A stretch of 64,000 bases of DNA from the NCBI RefSeq assembly GCF_026420865.1, contig NZ_JAPCWC010000004.1, positions 248,001 to 312,000 of the forward strand. Direction: 5' to 3'. The notes below the pieces were generated by a model. It ran no database searches, was not told where the DNA came from, and saw only the letters and a list, made by a program, of their open reading frames with translations. Positions 28,041-36,666 of this stretch are shown in pieces. The stretch's first letter is position 1, and each line of letters begins with the position of its first letter. The translations under genes were made by a program, and so were the position numbers. This stretch comes from Novosphingobium clariflavum. GTDB lineage: Bacteria; Pseudomonadota; Alphaproteobacteria; Sphingomonadales; Sphingomonadaceae.

Positions 28041-28457
28041 ATGCCCATGAAGAAGACCGGAGCCCTGATCCTCGTCGCCGCCGGCGCGGCGCTCGTGTCC
28101 GGCTGTGGAACCACCAGCATGTTCAATCACGCCGGTCCCGACGAATTCGCCGTCCAGCGCCAGACGCCGCTGGTCGTGCCGCCCGATTTCGCGCTGACCC
28201 CGCCCAAGGAAGGCCAGCCGCGCCCGAGCGACGACACCATCCAGCAGCAGACGCTCGATGCCCTGTTCGGCGGCCCGCAGGCCCGCAGCGACGTCGAGAA
28301 GTCGACGCTCAACCTCGCCGGCCCGGCCGACCCCGCGATCCGCTCGACCGTGGGCGATCCGGGCACCTACACCGTCGCCAAGGGCCAGGTGACCCGCGCG
28401 ATCCTCGCCGCCCCCGAAGGCGACGGCCAGAGCGCGCAGACCGCCATCGGCGGCTGA
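28041..28457 (+). CDS. DUF3035 family lipoprotein
   Basis: A 138-aa lipoprotein. The signal peptide MPMKKTGALILVAAGAAL ends in lipobox VSGC. The mature part is short, Pro-rich and probably extended (VPPDFALTPPKEGQPRP), the signature segment of DUF3035, followed by DALFGG and a Gln/Gly-rich tail. Alphaproteobacterial proteins of this type are often found after lspA; an outer-membrane assembly role has been proposed for similar small lipoproteins, but I cannot confirm it here. GGAG about ten bases upstream supports ATG 28041; ATG 28047 is the alternative. Confidence 0.8.
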   Translation: MPMKKTGALILVAAGAALVSGCGTTSMFNHAGPDEFAVQRQTPLVVPPDFALTPPKEGQPRPSDDTIQQQTLDALFGGPQARSDVEKSTLNLAGPADPAIRSTVGDPGTYTVAKGQVTRAILAAPEGDGQSAQTAIGG

Positions 28458-28469
28458 GGTTCTCGAACC

Positions 28470-28523
28470 CCGATGCGAAAAGAGCCGGAAAGCGGGTCCG
28501 CTTTCCGGCTCTTTTCGCATCGG
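28470..28523. terminator. Long bidirectional terminator hairpin
   Basis: Arms of about 25 bp match perfectly (CCGATGCGAAAAGAGCCGG... / ...CCGGCTCTTTTCGCATCGG) around a 4-base loop, between the converging DUF3035 and CNNM genes. The AAAAGAG/CTCTTTT part gives a U-rich segment on both strands. Confidence 0.85.
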
Positions 28524-28586
28524 GAGCGCGGCCTCCACCCTGCGGGATCCCCCGCTGGGATCAGCCGCCCAGATCAGCCGCTCTGA

Positions 28587-29921
28587 TCAGCCTTCTCCGG
28601 CGACCCCGTCCTCTCCCGCTTCATCGTCGATCCGCTCCACCAGCAGCTTGTCGATCTTGAGGCCGTCCATGTCGACCACCTCGAAGCGCCAGCCCTGCTC
28701 GGTGAAGTGCTCGCCCTCCTTGGGCACTTTCTTGAGCACCGCCAGCACGAAGCCCGCCGCCGTCGCATATTCGCGGTCGTCGGGCAGGGTGACGCCGAGC
28801 CGGTCGGCCAGCCCATCGGCCGGCATCAGCCCCGAGACCAGCAGCGAGCCATCCTCGCGCGCGACCAGCAGCGGGCTATCACCTTCGTCCTGGTGGCTCA
28901 CGAAGCTGCCCGCCAGCGCCTCCAGCATGTCGGAGGTGGTGACGATGCCTTCGAGGTGGCCGTACTCGTCGTGGACCACCGCCATCGGCACTTCGGACTG
29001 CTGCAGCTTGCGCAGCGCATCCATCGCATCGAGCTGGTCGGGGATCACTTCCGCCTTCTTCATCAAGGCCGCGATCTCGACCGGGCGGCCTGCCACCAGC
29101 GCGGCAAGCACTTCGCGCAGCTTGAGGATGCCGAGGACCGTATCGGGCGCGCTTTCCCGCGCGACCGGCAGCAGCGAGTGCGGCGAGGATTCGATCTTGG
29201 CGCGCAGCGTCTCGATGTCGGCATCGATGTCGATCCAGTCGACCTGGTTGCGCGGGGTCATCACCTCGCGCACCGGGCGGTCGGCCAGACGCATCACGCC
29301 GGTCATGATCGCGCGGTCTTCCTCCTCGATCACGCCGGAACGCGTGGCCTCGGCAAAGATCATCTGGAGTTCTTCCGCGGTGATCTGCTCGTCACCGCCG
29401 CGGCGTACGCCGATCAGGCGCAGGATCAGGCCCGAGGAGCGATCCAGCAACCAGACGAACGGCGCCATCGCCTTGGACAGCCAGACCATCGGCTGCGCCA
29501 TCACCAGCGCCACCGCTTCCGCCGAACGCAGCGCCAGTTGCTTGGGCACCAGTTCGCCGACGACGAGGCTGGCGTACGTCGTCACGATGATGACCAGCGT
29601 GAAGGCGCTCTCGTGCGAGAAGCGCGCCGGCACGCCCCAGGCTTCGAGCCGCTCGGACACCGGCTGCTCCATGCTGGCACCCGAATAGGCGCCGGCGATG
29701 ATGCCGATCAGGGTGATGCCGATCTGCACGGTGCTGAGGAACTTGCCGGGGTCCGCCGCCAGGTCGAGCGCGGTCTTCGCGGCCCGGCTACCCTTGTCGG
29801 CGGATATCTTCAGACGCGCCGCGCGCGCCGAGACAATGGCCAGTTCGGACATGGAGAACAGGCCATTGATCAGGATCAGGCCGGCGATGATGAGGAGGTC
29901 AGTCCAGGGAAAGGGCGTCAC
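28587..29921 (-). CDS. CNNM/CorC (hemolysin C-like) transmembrane protein
   Basis: A 444-aa protein. An N-terminal CNNM/DUF21 membrane domain (about 1-150; LIINGLFSMSELAIVSARAARLK-type start, GELVPKQLALRSAE) is followed by a paired CBS domain (about 200-330; VREVMTPRNQVDWIDIDADIE, MAVVHDEYGHLEGIVTTSDML). A CorC_HlyC domain closes it (about 350-435; LLVSGLMPADGLADRLGV, GWRFEVVDMDGLKIDKLLVERI). The order is that of Mg/Co efflux-associated proteins; true haemolysin activity is unlikely. It is monocistronic and convergent with the lspA-DUF3035 cluster. Confidence 0.92.
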   Translation of the reverse strand: MTPFPWTDLLIIAGLILINGLFSMSELAIVSARAARLKISADKGSRAAKTALDLAADPGKFLSTVQIGITLIGIIAGAYSGASMEQPVSERLEAWGVPARFSHESAFTLVIIVTTYASLVVGELVPKQLALRSAEAVALVMAQPMVWLSKAMAPFVWLLDRSSGLILRLIGVRRGGDEQITAEELQMIFAEATRSGVIEEEDRAIMTGVMRLADRPVREVMTPRNQVDWIDIDADIETLRAKIESSPHSLLPVARESAPDTVLGILKLREVLAALVAGRPVEIAALMKKAEVIPDQLDAMDALRKLQQSEVPMAVVHDEYGHLEGIVTTSDMLEALAGSFVSHQDEGDSPLLVAREDGSLLVSGLMPADGLADRLGVTLPDDREYATAAGFVLAVLKKVPKEGEHFTEQGWRFEVVDMDGLKIDKLLVERIDDEAGEDGVAGEG

Positions 29922-30168
29922 AATGAATCCGCGCTAGCAGAAATAGCGGCCGGTGCGAAGAGCATGTTGCAAATGCAGCATTCCATCACACACCGGAAAC
30001 ACCATCGGGCCGGAAACACCAACAACCGATGCAGCCAAGGTGCTGATTGCAACGGCTTGTGCGGGAACTCGCGGGCATCCCACTCGTTCCTGCGGCATTA
30101 TCCATATGCTATTCATGTGCACGACTGCACATAGTCGCCGGAAGAACTCGCTGAGGAAGGGCAAGAAT

Positions 30169-30843
30169 ATGATGAAATCCCGCCTGCTGACGTCGGCTGT
30201 CGCCGCGATCTCGCTCGTGGCCGTCTCGGGCTGCGTCACCGATCCCAATACCGGCGAAAAGAAGGCCTCGCGCACCGCGATCGGCGCGGGCGCGGGCGCG
30301 GGCCTGGGCTATCTGCTGGGCAGCGTGATCGGCGGCCGCAGCGCCCGCATCGTCGGCGCCGGCATCGGCGGCGTGGCCGGTGCGGTGGTCGGCAACCAGA
30401 TGGACAAGCAGATCAAGGAACTGAAGGAACAGACCGCCGGTTCGGGCATCGACGTGACCCAGGAAGGCGACGGCATCCTCGTCAACCTGCCGGACGTGAC
30501 CTTCGGCTTCAACTCCACCGAGATCACCCCCTCGTTCCAGCAGGCGCTGAACAAGGTGGCGGATTCGATGAAGCAGTATCCGAACAGCCTCATCGACGTC
30601 TACGGCCATACCGATTCGGTCGGCTCGGACGCCTACAACCTCGATCTCTCGAAGCGCCGCGCCGATTCGGTGGCCCGCTACCTGATCATGCAGGGCGTCT
30701 CCTCGGCCCGCATCCAGACGCAGGGCATGGGCAAGAACTACCCGGTCGCCGACAATGGCACCGAGGAAGGCCGCGCCAAGAACCGCCGCGTCGAGATCAA
30801 GATCACCCCGGTCACCACCGACCAGGCCCAGGCCGCACGGTAA
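30169..30843 (+). CDS. OmpA-family outer-membrane lipoprotein with glycine zipper (YiaD-like)
   Basis: A 224-aa protein (ATG 30172 is an equally good start). Lipoprotein signal with lipobox VSGC; a glycine-zipper segment (IGAGAGAGLGYLLGSVIGG, IVGAGIGGVAGAVVG) follows. The OmpA C-terminal peptidoglycan-binding domain has VTFGFNSTEITPSFQQAL and YGHTDSVGSDAYNLDLSKRRADSV, including the Asp and Arg that contact diaminopimelate in the family, and ends KNRRVEIKI. It anchors outer membrane to cell wall. The Shine-Dalgarno GGAAGGG is close upstream; the upstream region 29922-30168 is relatively AT-rich. Confidence 0.92.
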   Translation: MMKSRLLTSAVAAISLVAVSGCVTDPNTGEKKASRTAIGAGAGAGLGYLLGSVIGGRSARIVGAGIGGVAGAVVGNQMDKQIKELKEQTAGSGIDVTQEGDGILVNLPDVTFGFNSTEITPSFQQALNKVADSMKQYPNSLIDVYGHTDSVGSDAYNLDLSKRRADSVARYLIMQGVSSARIQTQGMGKNYPVADNGTEEGRAKNRRVEIKITPVTTDQAQAAR

Positions 30844-30886
30844 CGGGGCACTGGCCCGGTTGCCCGCGAAAGCGAAACATCGGGAT

Positions 30887-30916
30887 GGGGCCGGACAGGA
30901 TGTCCGGCCCCTTTTT
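30887..30916 (+). terminator. Rho-independent terminator of the OmpA-lipoprotein gene
   Basis: GGGGCCGGACA / TGTCCGGCCCC stem with a 3-base loop followed by TTTTT. Confidence 0.92.
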
Positions 30917-30997
30917 GCTGTGTCGGGCGGGCAAAGCATCCCGGCGGCGCCCGAGCAATCTCGACATTGCGCTCCGAACGCGCGAAAGACCGGCGCC

Positions 30998-31858
30998 ATG
31001 ACCAGCTTCGCGATCCCCGGTTTCGACCTCGCCACCTTTGTCGATGCAACCCTGGCCGAGGATCTCGGCGTGGGCCTTCCCGGCGGCGGCCACGATGTCA
31101 CCAGCGAAAGCGTGATCGCGGCCGAGGCCCGGTTTTCCGGGGTGATGGATTCGCGTGATGCGATCACCGTTGCCGGCCTGCCGATCGCCGCCGCCTTCTT
31201 CCGCACCCTCGATCCGGTGATGGAGATCGAGATTCTGGTCGAGGAAGGCGCGCGCGTCGCCCCCGGCACCAAGCTGATGCGCCTTTCCGGCAATGCCCGC
31301 GCCATGCTCACGGGCGAGCGCTCCGCGCTCAATACCGTGCAGCACCTCTCCGGCATCGCAACGATGACACGGGCCTACGTCGATGCGATGGAGGGCCGCG
31401 CCACCCTGCTGGATACCCGCAAGACCATCCCCGGCCTGCGCCACCTCGAAAAGTACGCGACCCGCATGGGCGGGGCCCAAAATCACCGCATGGGCCTGTG
31501 GGATGCCGCCATGATCAAGGACAACCACGTTCTTGTCGCCGGCGGCGTCGGCCCGGCCGTGGCGCGCGCCAGGGCGGCGGGCGTTGCCCAGATCATCTGC
31601 GAGGTCGATCACCTCGACCAGATCGAACCGGCCATCGCCGCGGGCGCACATCACCTGCTGCTCGACAACATGGGGCCGGACATGCTGCGCGAGGCGGTAG
31701 CGCTGGTGGAGGGCCGGGTGCCCACCGAAGCCTCCGGCGGCGTCCATCTCGCCACCATCGGCGCCATCGCCGCTTCGGGGGTAACCTACGTCTCGGTCGG
31801 CCGCCTCACCCAGAGCGCCCCGGCGGCGGACATCGGGCTGGACTTCACCCCGCTCTGA
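30998..31858 (+). CDS. nadC: Nicotinate-nucleotide pyrophosphorylase (quinolinate phosphoribosyltransferase)
   Basis: A 286-aa enzyme converting quinolinate and PRPP to nicotinate mononucleotide in NAD synthesis. The conserved blocks are LAEDLGVG, GERSALNTVQHLSGIAT, LLDTRKTIPGLRHLEKYATRMGGAQNHRMGLWDAAMIKDNH and CEVDHLDQIEPA, then GGVHLATIGAIAASGVTYVSVGRLT. Length and motif order are normal. nadA and nadB are not adjacent. It converges on tadA with only 7 bp between stops. Confidence 0.96.
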   Translation: MTSFAIPGFDLATFVDATLAEDLGVGLPGGGHDVTSESVIAAEARFSGVMDSRDAITVAGLPIAAAFFRTLDPVMEIEILVEEGARVAPGTKLMRLSGNARAMLTGERSALNTVQHLSGIATMTRAYVDAMEGRATLLDTRKTIPGLRHLEKYATRMGGAQNHRMGLWDAAMIKDNHVLVAGGVGPAVARARAAGVAQIICEVDHLDQIEPAIAAGAHHLLLDNMGPDMLREAVALVEGRVPTEASGGVHLATIGAIAASGVTYVSVGRLTQSAPAADIGLDFTPL

Positions 31859-31865
31859 ACCGCCC

Positions 31866-32321
31866 TCAGCGCCGCGCCCTGAAGAAGCTGCGGAGCATCT
31901 CGGCAGCTTCGGTTTCGCCGATTCCGGCGTAGACCTCGGGCCGGTGCAGGCACTGGTCATGCTCGAACACCCGCGCGCCATGTTCGACCGCGCCGCCCTT
32001 GGGGTCCGATGCCCCGTAATAGAGCCGCGCGATGCGCGCGTGGGAGATCGCGCCCGCACACATCGCGCACGGTTCCAGCGTCACCCAGAGCTCGCAGCCT
32101 TCGAGTCGCTCATTGCCGAGAATCGCCGCCGCCGCGCGAATCGCCTCGATCTCGGCATGGCTGGTGGGGTCGTGCCGCTCGCGCGGGCCATTGCGCGCAG
32201 CGGCGATGACGGCGCCGTCCTTCACCACCACCGCACCGATCGGCACTTCGCCGCAGTCCGCGGCTTCCCGCGCTTGCGCGAGAGCGAGTTGCATGTATGC
32301 GGGTAGCGGCCATCGGGTCAT
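31866..32321 (-). CDS. tadA: tRNA-specific adenosine deaminase
   Basis: A 151-aa zinc deaminase that converts A34 to inosine in tRNA-Arg(ACG). The zinc ligands and catalytic Glu are in TSHAEIEAI (HAE) and TLEPCAMCAGAI (PCxxC); DPKGGAVEHG is also conserved. ATG at 32321 is chosen; an in-frame TTG six bases upstream is possible. Free-standing CMP or guanine deaminase assignments are less likely given the TadA-type tail. Confidence 0.93.
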   Translation of the reverse strand: MTRWPLPAYMQLALAQAREAADCGEVPIGAVVVKDGAVIAAARNGPRERHDPTSHAEIEAIRAAAAILGNERLEGCELWVTLEPCAMCAGAISHARIARLYYGASDPKGGAVEHGARVFEHDQCLHRPEVYAGIGETEAAEMLRSFFRARR

Positions 32322-32357
32322 TCCCAAGCGCTAGCGGCTGAAAAAGCTGTGCGCAAC

Positions 32358-32386
32358 TTGACCATCGCGGGGGGAATCGCTAAGGG
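32358..32386 (+). promoter_or_regulatory. Candidate promoter of rpmB
   Basis: TTGACC and TAAGGG hexamers separated by 17 bases, about 50 bases upstream of rpmB. The -35 is good; the -10 is weak by sigma-70 standards. Confidence 0.35.
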
Positions 32387-32437
32387 CGCGCCTTCCCGTA
32401 CTTAACGGCAACAGATTTTTTCGAGCGAGAGTTAGAC

Positions 32438-32722
32438 ATGTCCCGCATCTGCGAACTGACCGGCAAGGCCCGCCAGGTCGGCTGCAACGTCAGCCACGCC
32501 AACAACAAGACCAAGCGCATCTTCCTTCCCAACCTGCAGAACGTCACGCTTCTGTCGGACGGTCTGGAGCGCAGCTTCAAGTTCCGCGTTTCGACCCACG
32601 GTCTGCGTTCGGTCGAGCATAACGGCGGTCTCGACAACTGGCTGCTCAAGGCTTCGGACGAAAAGCTCAGCACGCGCGCCCTCAAGGTGAAGCGCGAGCT
32701 CAAGAAGAAGCTGGCCGCCTGA
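32438..32722 (+). CDS. rpmB: 50S ribosomal protein L28
   Basis: A 94-aa basic protein starting [27 protein letters not shown], the diagnostic L28 N-terminus, with [26 protein letters not shown] and a Lys-rich tail. It is monocistronic, as often in alphaproteobacteria. Confidence 0.98.
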   Translation: MSRICELTGKARQVGCNVSHANNKTKRIFLPNLQNVTLLSDGLERSFKFRVSTHGLRSVEHNGGLDNWLLKASDEKLSTRALKVKRELKKKLAA

Positions 32723-32871
32723 TTCTCGCACGCTTCCTTCGGGAGGCGTGATTTTCAGGACATGCAACAAGGGCGTGCAGGCATTGTGCCATGCGCGCCT
32801 TTTTGCATGTCCGGATTCCGGACAGCGCCCCTCCGAGCGGCTTCAACGCATTGGCCCTGAGAGTCTGTTTG

Positions 32872-32954
32872 AAAAATGCCTGAAAGGGCATTTTTGGGCC
32901 GGGGCCGGACCGGTGGCGCGAAAGGTGCCGCGAAATTCGCTTTTCGCGAATTTC
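32872..32954. repeat. Two-hairpin intergenic element between rpmB and the phytase-like gene
   Basis: Hairpin AAAAATGCC / GGCATTTTT (32872-32895) and hairpin GAAATTCGC / GCGAATTTC (32932-32954) flank a GC-rich GGGCCGG...GGTGCCGC core. The second lies just past the stop of the minus-strand gene ending at 32965 and could terminate it. The layout resembles REP-type elements. Confidence 0.5.
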
Positions 32955-32964
32955 CGAACGGTCT

Positions 32965-33960
32965 CTAAGGCAAGTCCGCCGGATCGACACGCATCTTCCA
33001 GAGCAGCGTGCGCTGGAGCGGCGAATAGTTGTCGTCGGAGATCACCCAGACGGTCAACTGGCCGTCGGCGCGCGGCACCACCGCCAGCCCCTCGAAATTG
33101 TCGACCGGGAGGTCCGAGGACAGCTGTGCCACTTCCGTCACCCGCCAGGCCTGGCCGGCCCGAATCGCCTTGGGATCGCCAATGGCGATGCGTCCGGCAA
33201 AACGCTGGTGCATCGGCCATATCAGCCGCCGCATCAGCACGAGCAGCCGCCCGTCGGGCAATTGCACCATGTCGGTGGGGCTGAAGCCGGCCGGTCCGTC
33301 GAACGTGAAACGCTCCGCTTGCGGATTCTCGGTGGGATCGCCCGCAAAGACCACGGCCGGATGGAGGCGATCACTCCAGGGCGAAAATCCTTCACGCAGC
33401 AGGACGAATCGACCGTCAGCGAGACGGGTCATCGCCTCCGGCCCGGTGTTCACGCCCCAATCGCGCATCGATGAAGGGCTGACCCGCCGGTCGACCTGCA
33501 AGTCCGCGACTTCGAGTCCGGGAGTCATCCGGAAGATCGCATTGCGCCCTTCCAGCCCCAGCCAGATCGTGCCGGCCGCATCCTGCGTGGCCGACTCGAC
33601 GTCGCGCGACGATTTCGAATCGTCATCGGAAAGCGGCAATTCCCCGATCCCGCTGTCCTGCTGCGATTCTCCGGGCGCCCGAAAACGCAGGTAATTACCC
33701 GAATCGCTGAGTGCCAGAAGCTCTCCGCCCGGGCGGATCAGCAGAGCCGAATAGCTGCCGAAACGATGGGTTCGACTGCGCAATTCCCAGATTCGTTCGA
33801 GATGGAACGGCCCCAGATGCGCCGCCATCCGATCGGGCGAGGGGAGGGCAACCGGTGTGAACCCGAGTTCGAACCTGTCCGTCAGGGCCGGGATCGGCGT
33901 ACGTGCCCAGGTCAGCGGCAAAAGCGCCAGCACGGCGGAGAGGGCGATGACGCGGCGCAC
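32965..33960 (-). CDS. Secreted esterase-like/phytase-like protein (PF13449 type)
   Basis: A 331-aa protein with a signal peptide (MRRVIALSAVLALLPLTWA). The remainder has beta-propeller-like strands: YSALLIRPGGELLALSDSGN, RDVESATQDAAGTIWLGLEGRNAIFR, and the C-terminal NFEGLAVVPRADGQLTVWVISDDN. These are characteristic of the esterase-like-activity-of-phytase family. Substrate is unknown; some members are found with phosphatases. It follows the M23 peptidase gene by 63 bp on the same strand. Confidence 0.82.
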   Translation of the reverse strand: MRRVIALSAVLALLPLTWARTPIPALTDRFELGFTPVALPSPDRMAAHLGPFHLERIWELRSRTHRFGSYSALLIRPGGELLALSDSGNYLRFRAPGESQQDSGIGELPLSDDDSKSSRDVESATQDAAGTIWLGLEGRNAIFRMTPGLEVADLQVDRRVSPSSMRDWGVNTGPEAMTRLADGRFVLLREGFSPWSDRLHPAVVFAGDPTENPQAERFTFDGPAGFSPTDMVQLPDGRLLVLMRRLIWPMHQRFAGRIAIGDPKAIRAGQAWRVTEVAQLSSDLPVDNFEGLAVVPRADGQLTVWVISDDNYSPLQRTLLWKMRVDPADLP

Positions 33961-34023
33961 AAGAAGCGGGATAGGGAATCGTGCCGGGGCCGCAAGCAGC
34001 TTTGTGCGATTATCCCGCGCAAA

Positions 34024-34905
34024 TCATGGCATTGGCCCCGTGAACAGGATCGGATCGAGCCGCGCATCGTTCCACTTGATCGACCAGTGCAGATGCGGCC
34101 CGGTCGCCCGGCCCGTCATGCCGATCCGCCCGATCACCTGCCCCTGCTTCACGTGATCGCCTTCTTTCACGAGAATCTGCGAACTGTGCAGGAAAGCGCT
34201 GTTGAGCCCCATACCGTGGTCGATCATCAGGAGGTTGCCCTCCAGCGAAAAAGGCCGTTCCGCGGCAAGGATCACCACCCCGTCGGCCGGAGCGACATAG
34301 GGCGTGCCGCTGGTGCCGGTCGCCATGTCGAGCCCCGAATGATAGGCGCCCGGCTCACCCTGATAGACGCGCTGCGAGCCGAATCGGCCGGAAATGCGCC
34401 CCTTCACCGGCCAGATGAAGTGCTGGCGCCAACCTTGCGCATCGGTCACCCGCGCGCGGGCGGCATTGATCCGGTCCAGTTCTGGCTGGCGGATCTTCAT
34501 GAAAGCCGCGCTCGGACCGCCGGGCTTGCGGGGAATGTTGATATTCTCGATCCGCCAGGCACGCGGGGAGACGGGGATCGTCCGGGACACCGTGCGACCA
34601 TCGGCGAGCGTGGCGACCAGGGTCTCGCTGGACCTGGCATCCCGATCGAATGCCGCGAACCAGGCGCCGTCCGGGGCGATCTTCACCGCTCCGCCATCGA
34701 GGGTGAGGGAACGCGTGCCTTGCGGCACCTTGCCGCGGATCCAGCCGCCCTGCGTCACTTCGCCGGAATAGGTAATGCCCGAAGGGCTGGTCTCGGCGCC
34801 GGTCACGCGGCTTGTCGCGGCCGGCGAAGCGCCGCCCAGCACGACAAGGCCGGCAACGGCGAGAGCGCCGCCGCCCAGCAGCGCGCCCCTGACTCTGCGG
34901 GTCAT
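34024..34905 (-). CDS. M23 family metallopeptidase (LytM domain)
   Basis: A 293-aa exported protein with an N-terminal signal/anchor (ALLGGGALAVAGLVVLGG). A beta-rich middle domain (about 45-130) precedes the peptidase. Zinc ligands are H and D in YHSGLDMATG and the second His of GPHLHW; the catalytic His is in GMGLNSAFLH. Members cleave peptidoglycan cross-links or, when degenerate, activate amidases; here all visible ligands are present. Its start overlaps the DUF2093 stop by four bases. Confidence 0.93.
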   Translation of the reverse strand: MTRRVRGALLGGGALAVAGLVVLGGASPAATSRVTGAETSPSGITYSGEVTQGGWIRGKVPQGTRSLTLDGGAVKIAPDGAWFAAFDRDARSSETLVATLADGRTVSRTIPVSPRAWRIENINIPRKPGGPSAAFMKIRQPELDRINAARARVTDAQGWRQHFIWPVKGRISGRFGSQRVYQGEPGAYHSGLDMATGTSGTPYVAPADGVVILAAERPFSLEGNLLMIDHGMGLNSAFLHSSQILVKEGDHVKQGQVIGRIGMTGRATGPHLHWSIKWNDARLDPILFTGPMP

Positions 34906-35105
34906 GCCTTTCCGAGCAGGCGCTTGGTCGCGATCTCGGCGGTGGCGTAAGGTTCCTGAAGCTCGGCGCTCCAGTACCGCAGCTCCTCGAGCGGGATTTT
35001 CTCACCGGTCACGGCACAGAGCACAAAATGGCCGCCGCTCAGCACGCGGAAACCATTGGGGCCGTATTGAAGCTTGGCGGGACGATCGGCGGAAGACATC
35101 AGCAT
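34902..35105 (-). CDS. DUF2093 family protein
   Basis: A 67-aa protein (LQYGPNGFRVLSGGHFVLCAVTGEKIPLEELRYWS) matching DUF2093, an alphaproteobacterial family of unknown function. The motif CAVTGEKIPLEELRYW suggests a small compact beta fold. ATG 35105 has AGGA seven bases upstream; ATG 35099 is possible. It lies between xseA and the M23 gene and overlaps the latter (ATGA), so the three are probably one operon. Confidence 0.85.
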   Translation of the reverse strand: MLMSSADRPAKLQYGPNGFRVLSGGHFVLCAVTGEKIPLEELRYWSAELQEPYATAEIATKRLLGKA

Positions 35106-35131
35106 GGGCAAATCCTAGCAGGTCGTGCTGG

Positions 35132-36661
35132 TCAAAACAAATCACCCTGCCTGGGTTCTTCAGGTTTCTGGCGCACCGGGCGCTTGGCAATCGCACCCTC
35201 GACCGGACCTGATGACACGGCCGCAGCCGCTGCAGGCGGGGTCGGATCAATAGAGCCCGCGCCACCTGAACCGGGCGTGACTTCCAGCGTACCATCGCGG
35301 AATCGCAGCAGAAGTGCGGCCTCCTGCGCGGCCTTGTCGCGCGTGGTCAGGGTGCGGCCATCGCGCGCGGTGACGCGGGCAAACCCCCGGTCCAGTGGCT
35401 TGTCGGGATCGAGCTGCGGCAGAACGCGGGCCATCGGCGCCAGCGAATCGCGCGCCATCGCCCAGCGGCGCTGGAGCAGGCGCGGATGCAGGCCCGCGCG
35501 CTCGATCCGCTCGCCCGAAACCTGCACGCGGTGGCGCAGCAGCGGGAGCGAGAGCTTTGCGGCAACGCGACCAAGCTGTTCGCGCTTGGCCCCGGCTTCA
35601 TCGCGCAGGCCCCGGCGCAGGCGATCGGAGAGTTCGTCCAGCTTCTGTGCCTTGGCCGCGAGAATCGCCTCGGGCCGGGGCAGGCGCTGTACCCGCGCTT
35701 CCAGCCGCTCGCGCCCCAGAGTGACCGGGCGGAGCACGCAGCGGCGCATGCGATAGGCCAGTTCGTCAAGCGTCGCGGCCAGTTCCGCGCGCACCGGCAC
35801 CGCCATTTCAGCGGCGGCGGTCGGCGTCGGCGCGCGGCGGTCGGCGGCATAGTCGCAGAGCGTCGTGTCGGTCTCGTGGCCCACCGCCGAGATCACCGGG
35901 ATCGCCGATTCGGCCACCGCGCGCACGACCATTTCCTCGTTGAACGACCACAAGTCCTCGATCGAGCCGCCCCCGCGCGCCACGATCACCAGATCGGGGC
36001 GCGGCACCGCTCCGCCGGGCGGGATCGCCGAGAAGCCGCGCACGGCATTGGCAATCTGCTGCGCGGCGCCATCGCCCTGCACCAGCACCGGCCAGACCAG
36101 CACGCGGCTGGGGAAACGGTCGGCCAGACGGTGCAGGATGTCGCGGATAACCGCGCCGGTGGGGGACGTCACGACGCCGATGACCTGCGGCAGGAAGGGC
36201 AGGGCGCGCTTGCGTTCAGGCGCGAACAGGCCTTCAGCGGCGAGGCGGGCGCGCAGCTTTTCGAGCAGCGCCAGCAAAGCGCCTTCGCCGGCGATCTCCA
36301 TCGTTTCGATGACGATCTGGTATTTCGAACGGCCGGGATACGTCGTCAGCTTGCCGGTGGCGATCACTTCCACGCCGTCTTCCGGGCGGAACGCCAGGCG
36401 CTGGGCACCGCCGCGCCACATGACGCCGTCGATCACCGCCTTGTCGTCCTTCAGCGCACAATAAAGGTGGCCCGACGCCGCCCGCTTCACGCCCGACAGC
36501 TCGCCCCGCAGGCGCACGAAGCCGAAGCGGTCCTCCACCGTGCGCTTCAGCAGATTCGAAATCTCGCTGATCGAGAGCGGCGCAGCGTTGTCCCCGGCCG
36601 CTTGCTTCGCTACCAGCCCACCGGAACGACCATCATCGAATTCGTCGTCATCGAAAGGCAC
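35132..36661 (-). CDS. xseA: Exodeoxyribonuclease VII large subunit
   Basis: A 509-aa protein with an N-terminal OB fold ([30 protein letters not shown]) and catalytic core ([72 protein letters not shown]). A long coiled coil follows, then a C-terminal barrel ([13 protein letters not shown]). The last 60 residues, Pro/Ala-rich, extend beyond typical XseA. GTG at 36661 is the most likely start and sits five bases from the divergent purD ATG. The small subunit gene xseB is not in the window. Confidence 0.94.
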   Translation of the reverse strand: MPFDDDEFDDGRSGGLVAKQAAGDNAAPLSISEISNLLKRTVEDRFGFVRLRGELSGVKRAASGHLYCALKDDKAVIDGVMWRGGAQRLAFRPEDGVEVIATGKLTTYPGRSKYQIVIETMEIAGEGALLALLEKLRARLAAEGLFAPERKRALPFLPQVIGVVTSPTGAVIRDILHRLADRFPSRVLVWPVLVQGDGAAQQIANAVRGFSAIPPGGAVPRPDLVIVARGGGSIEDLWSFNEEMVVRAVAESAIPVISAVGHETDTTLCDYAADRRAPTPTAAAEMAVPVRAELAATLDELAYRMRRCVLRPVTLGRERLEARVQRLPRPEAILAAKAQKLDELSDRLRRGLRDEAGAKREQLGRVAAKLSLPLLRHRVQVSGERIERAGLHPRLLQRRWAMARDSLAPMARVLPQLDPDKPLDRGFARVTARDGRTLTTRDKAAQEAALLLRFRDGTLEVTPGSGGAGSIDPTPPAAAAAVSSGPVEGAIAKRPVRQKPEEPRQGDLF

Positions 36662-36666
36662 GGGCA

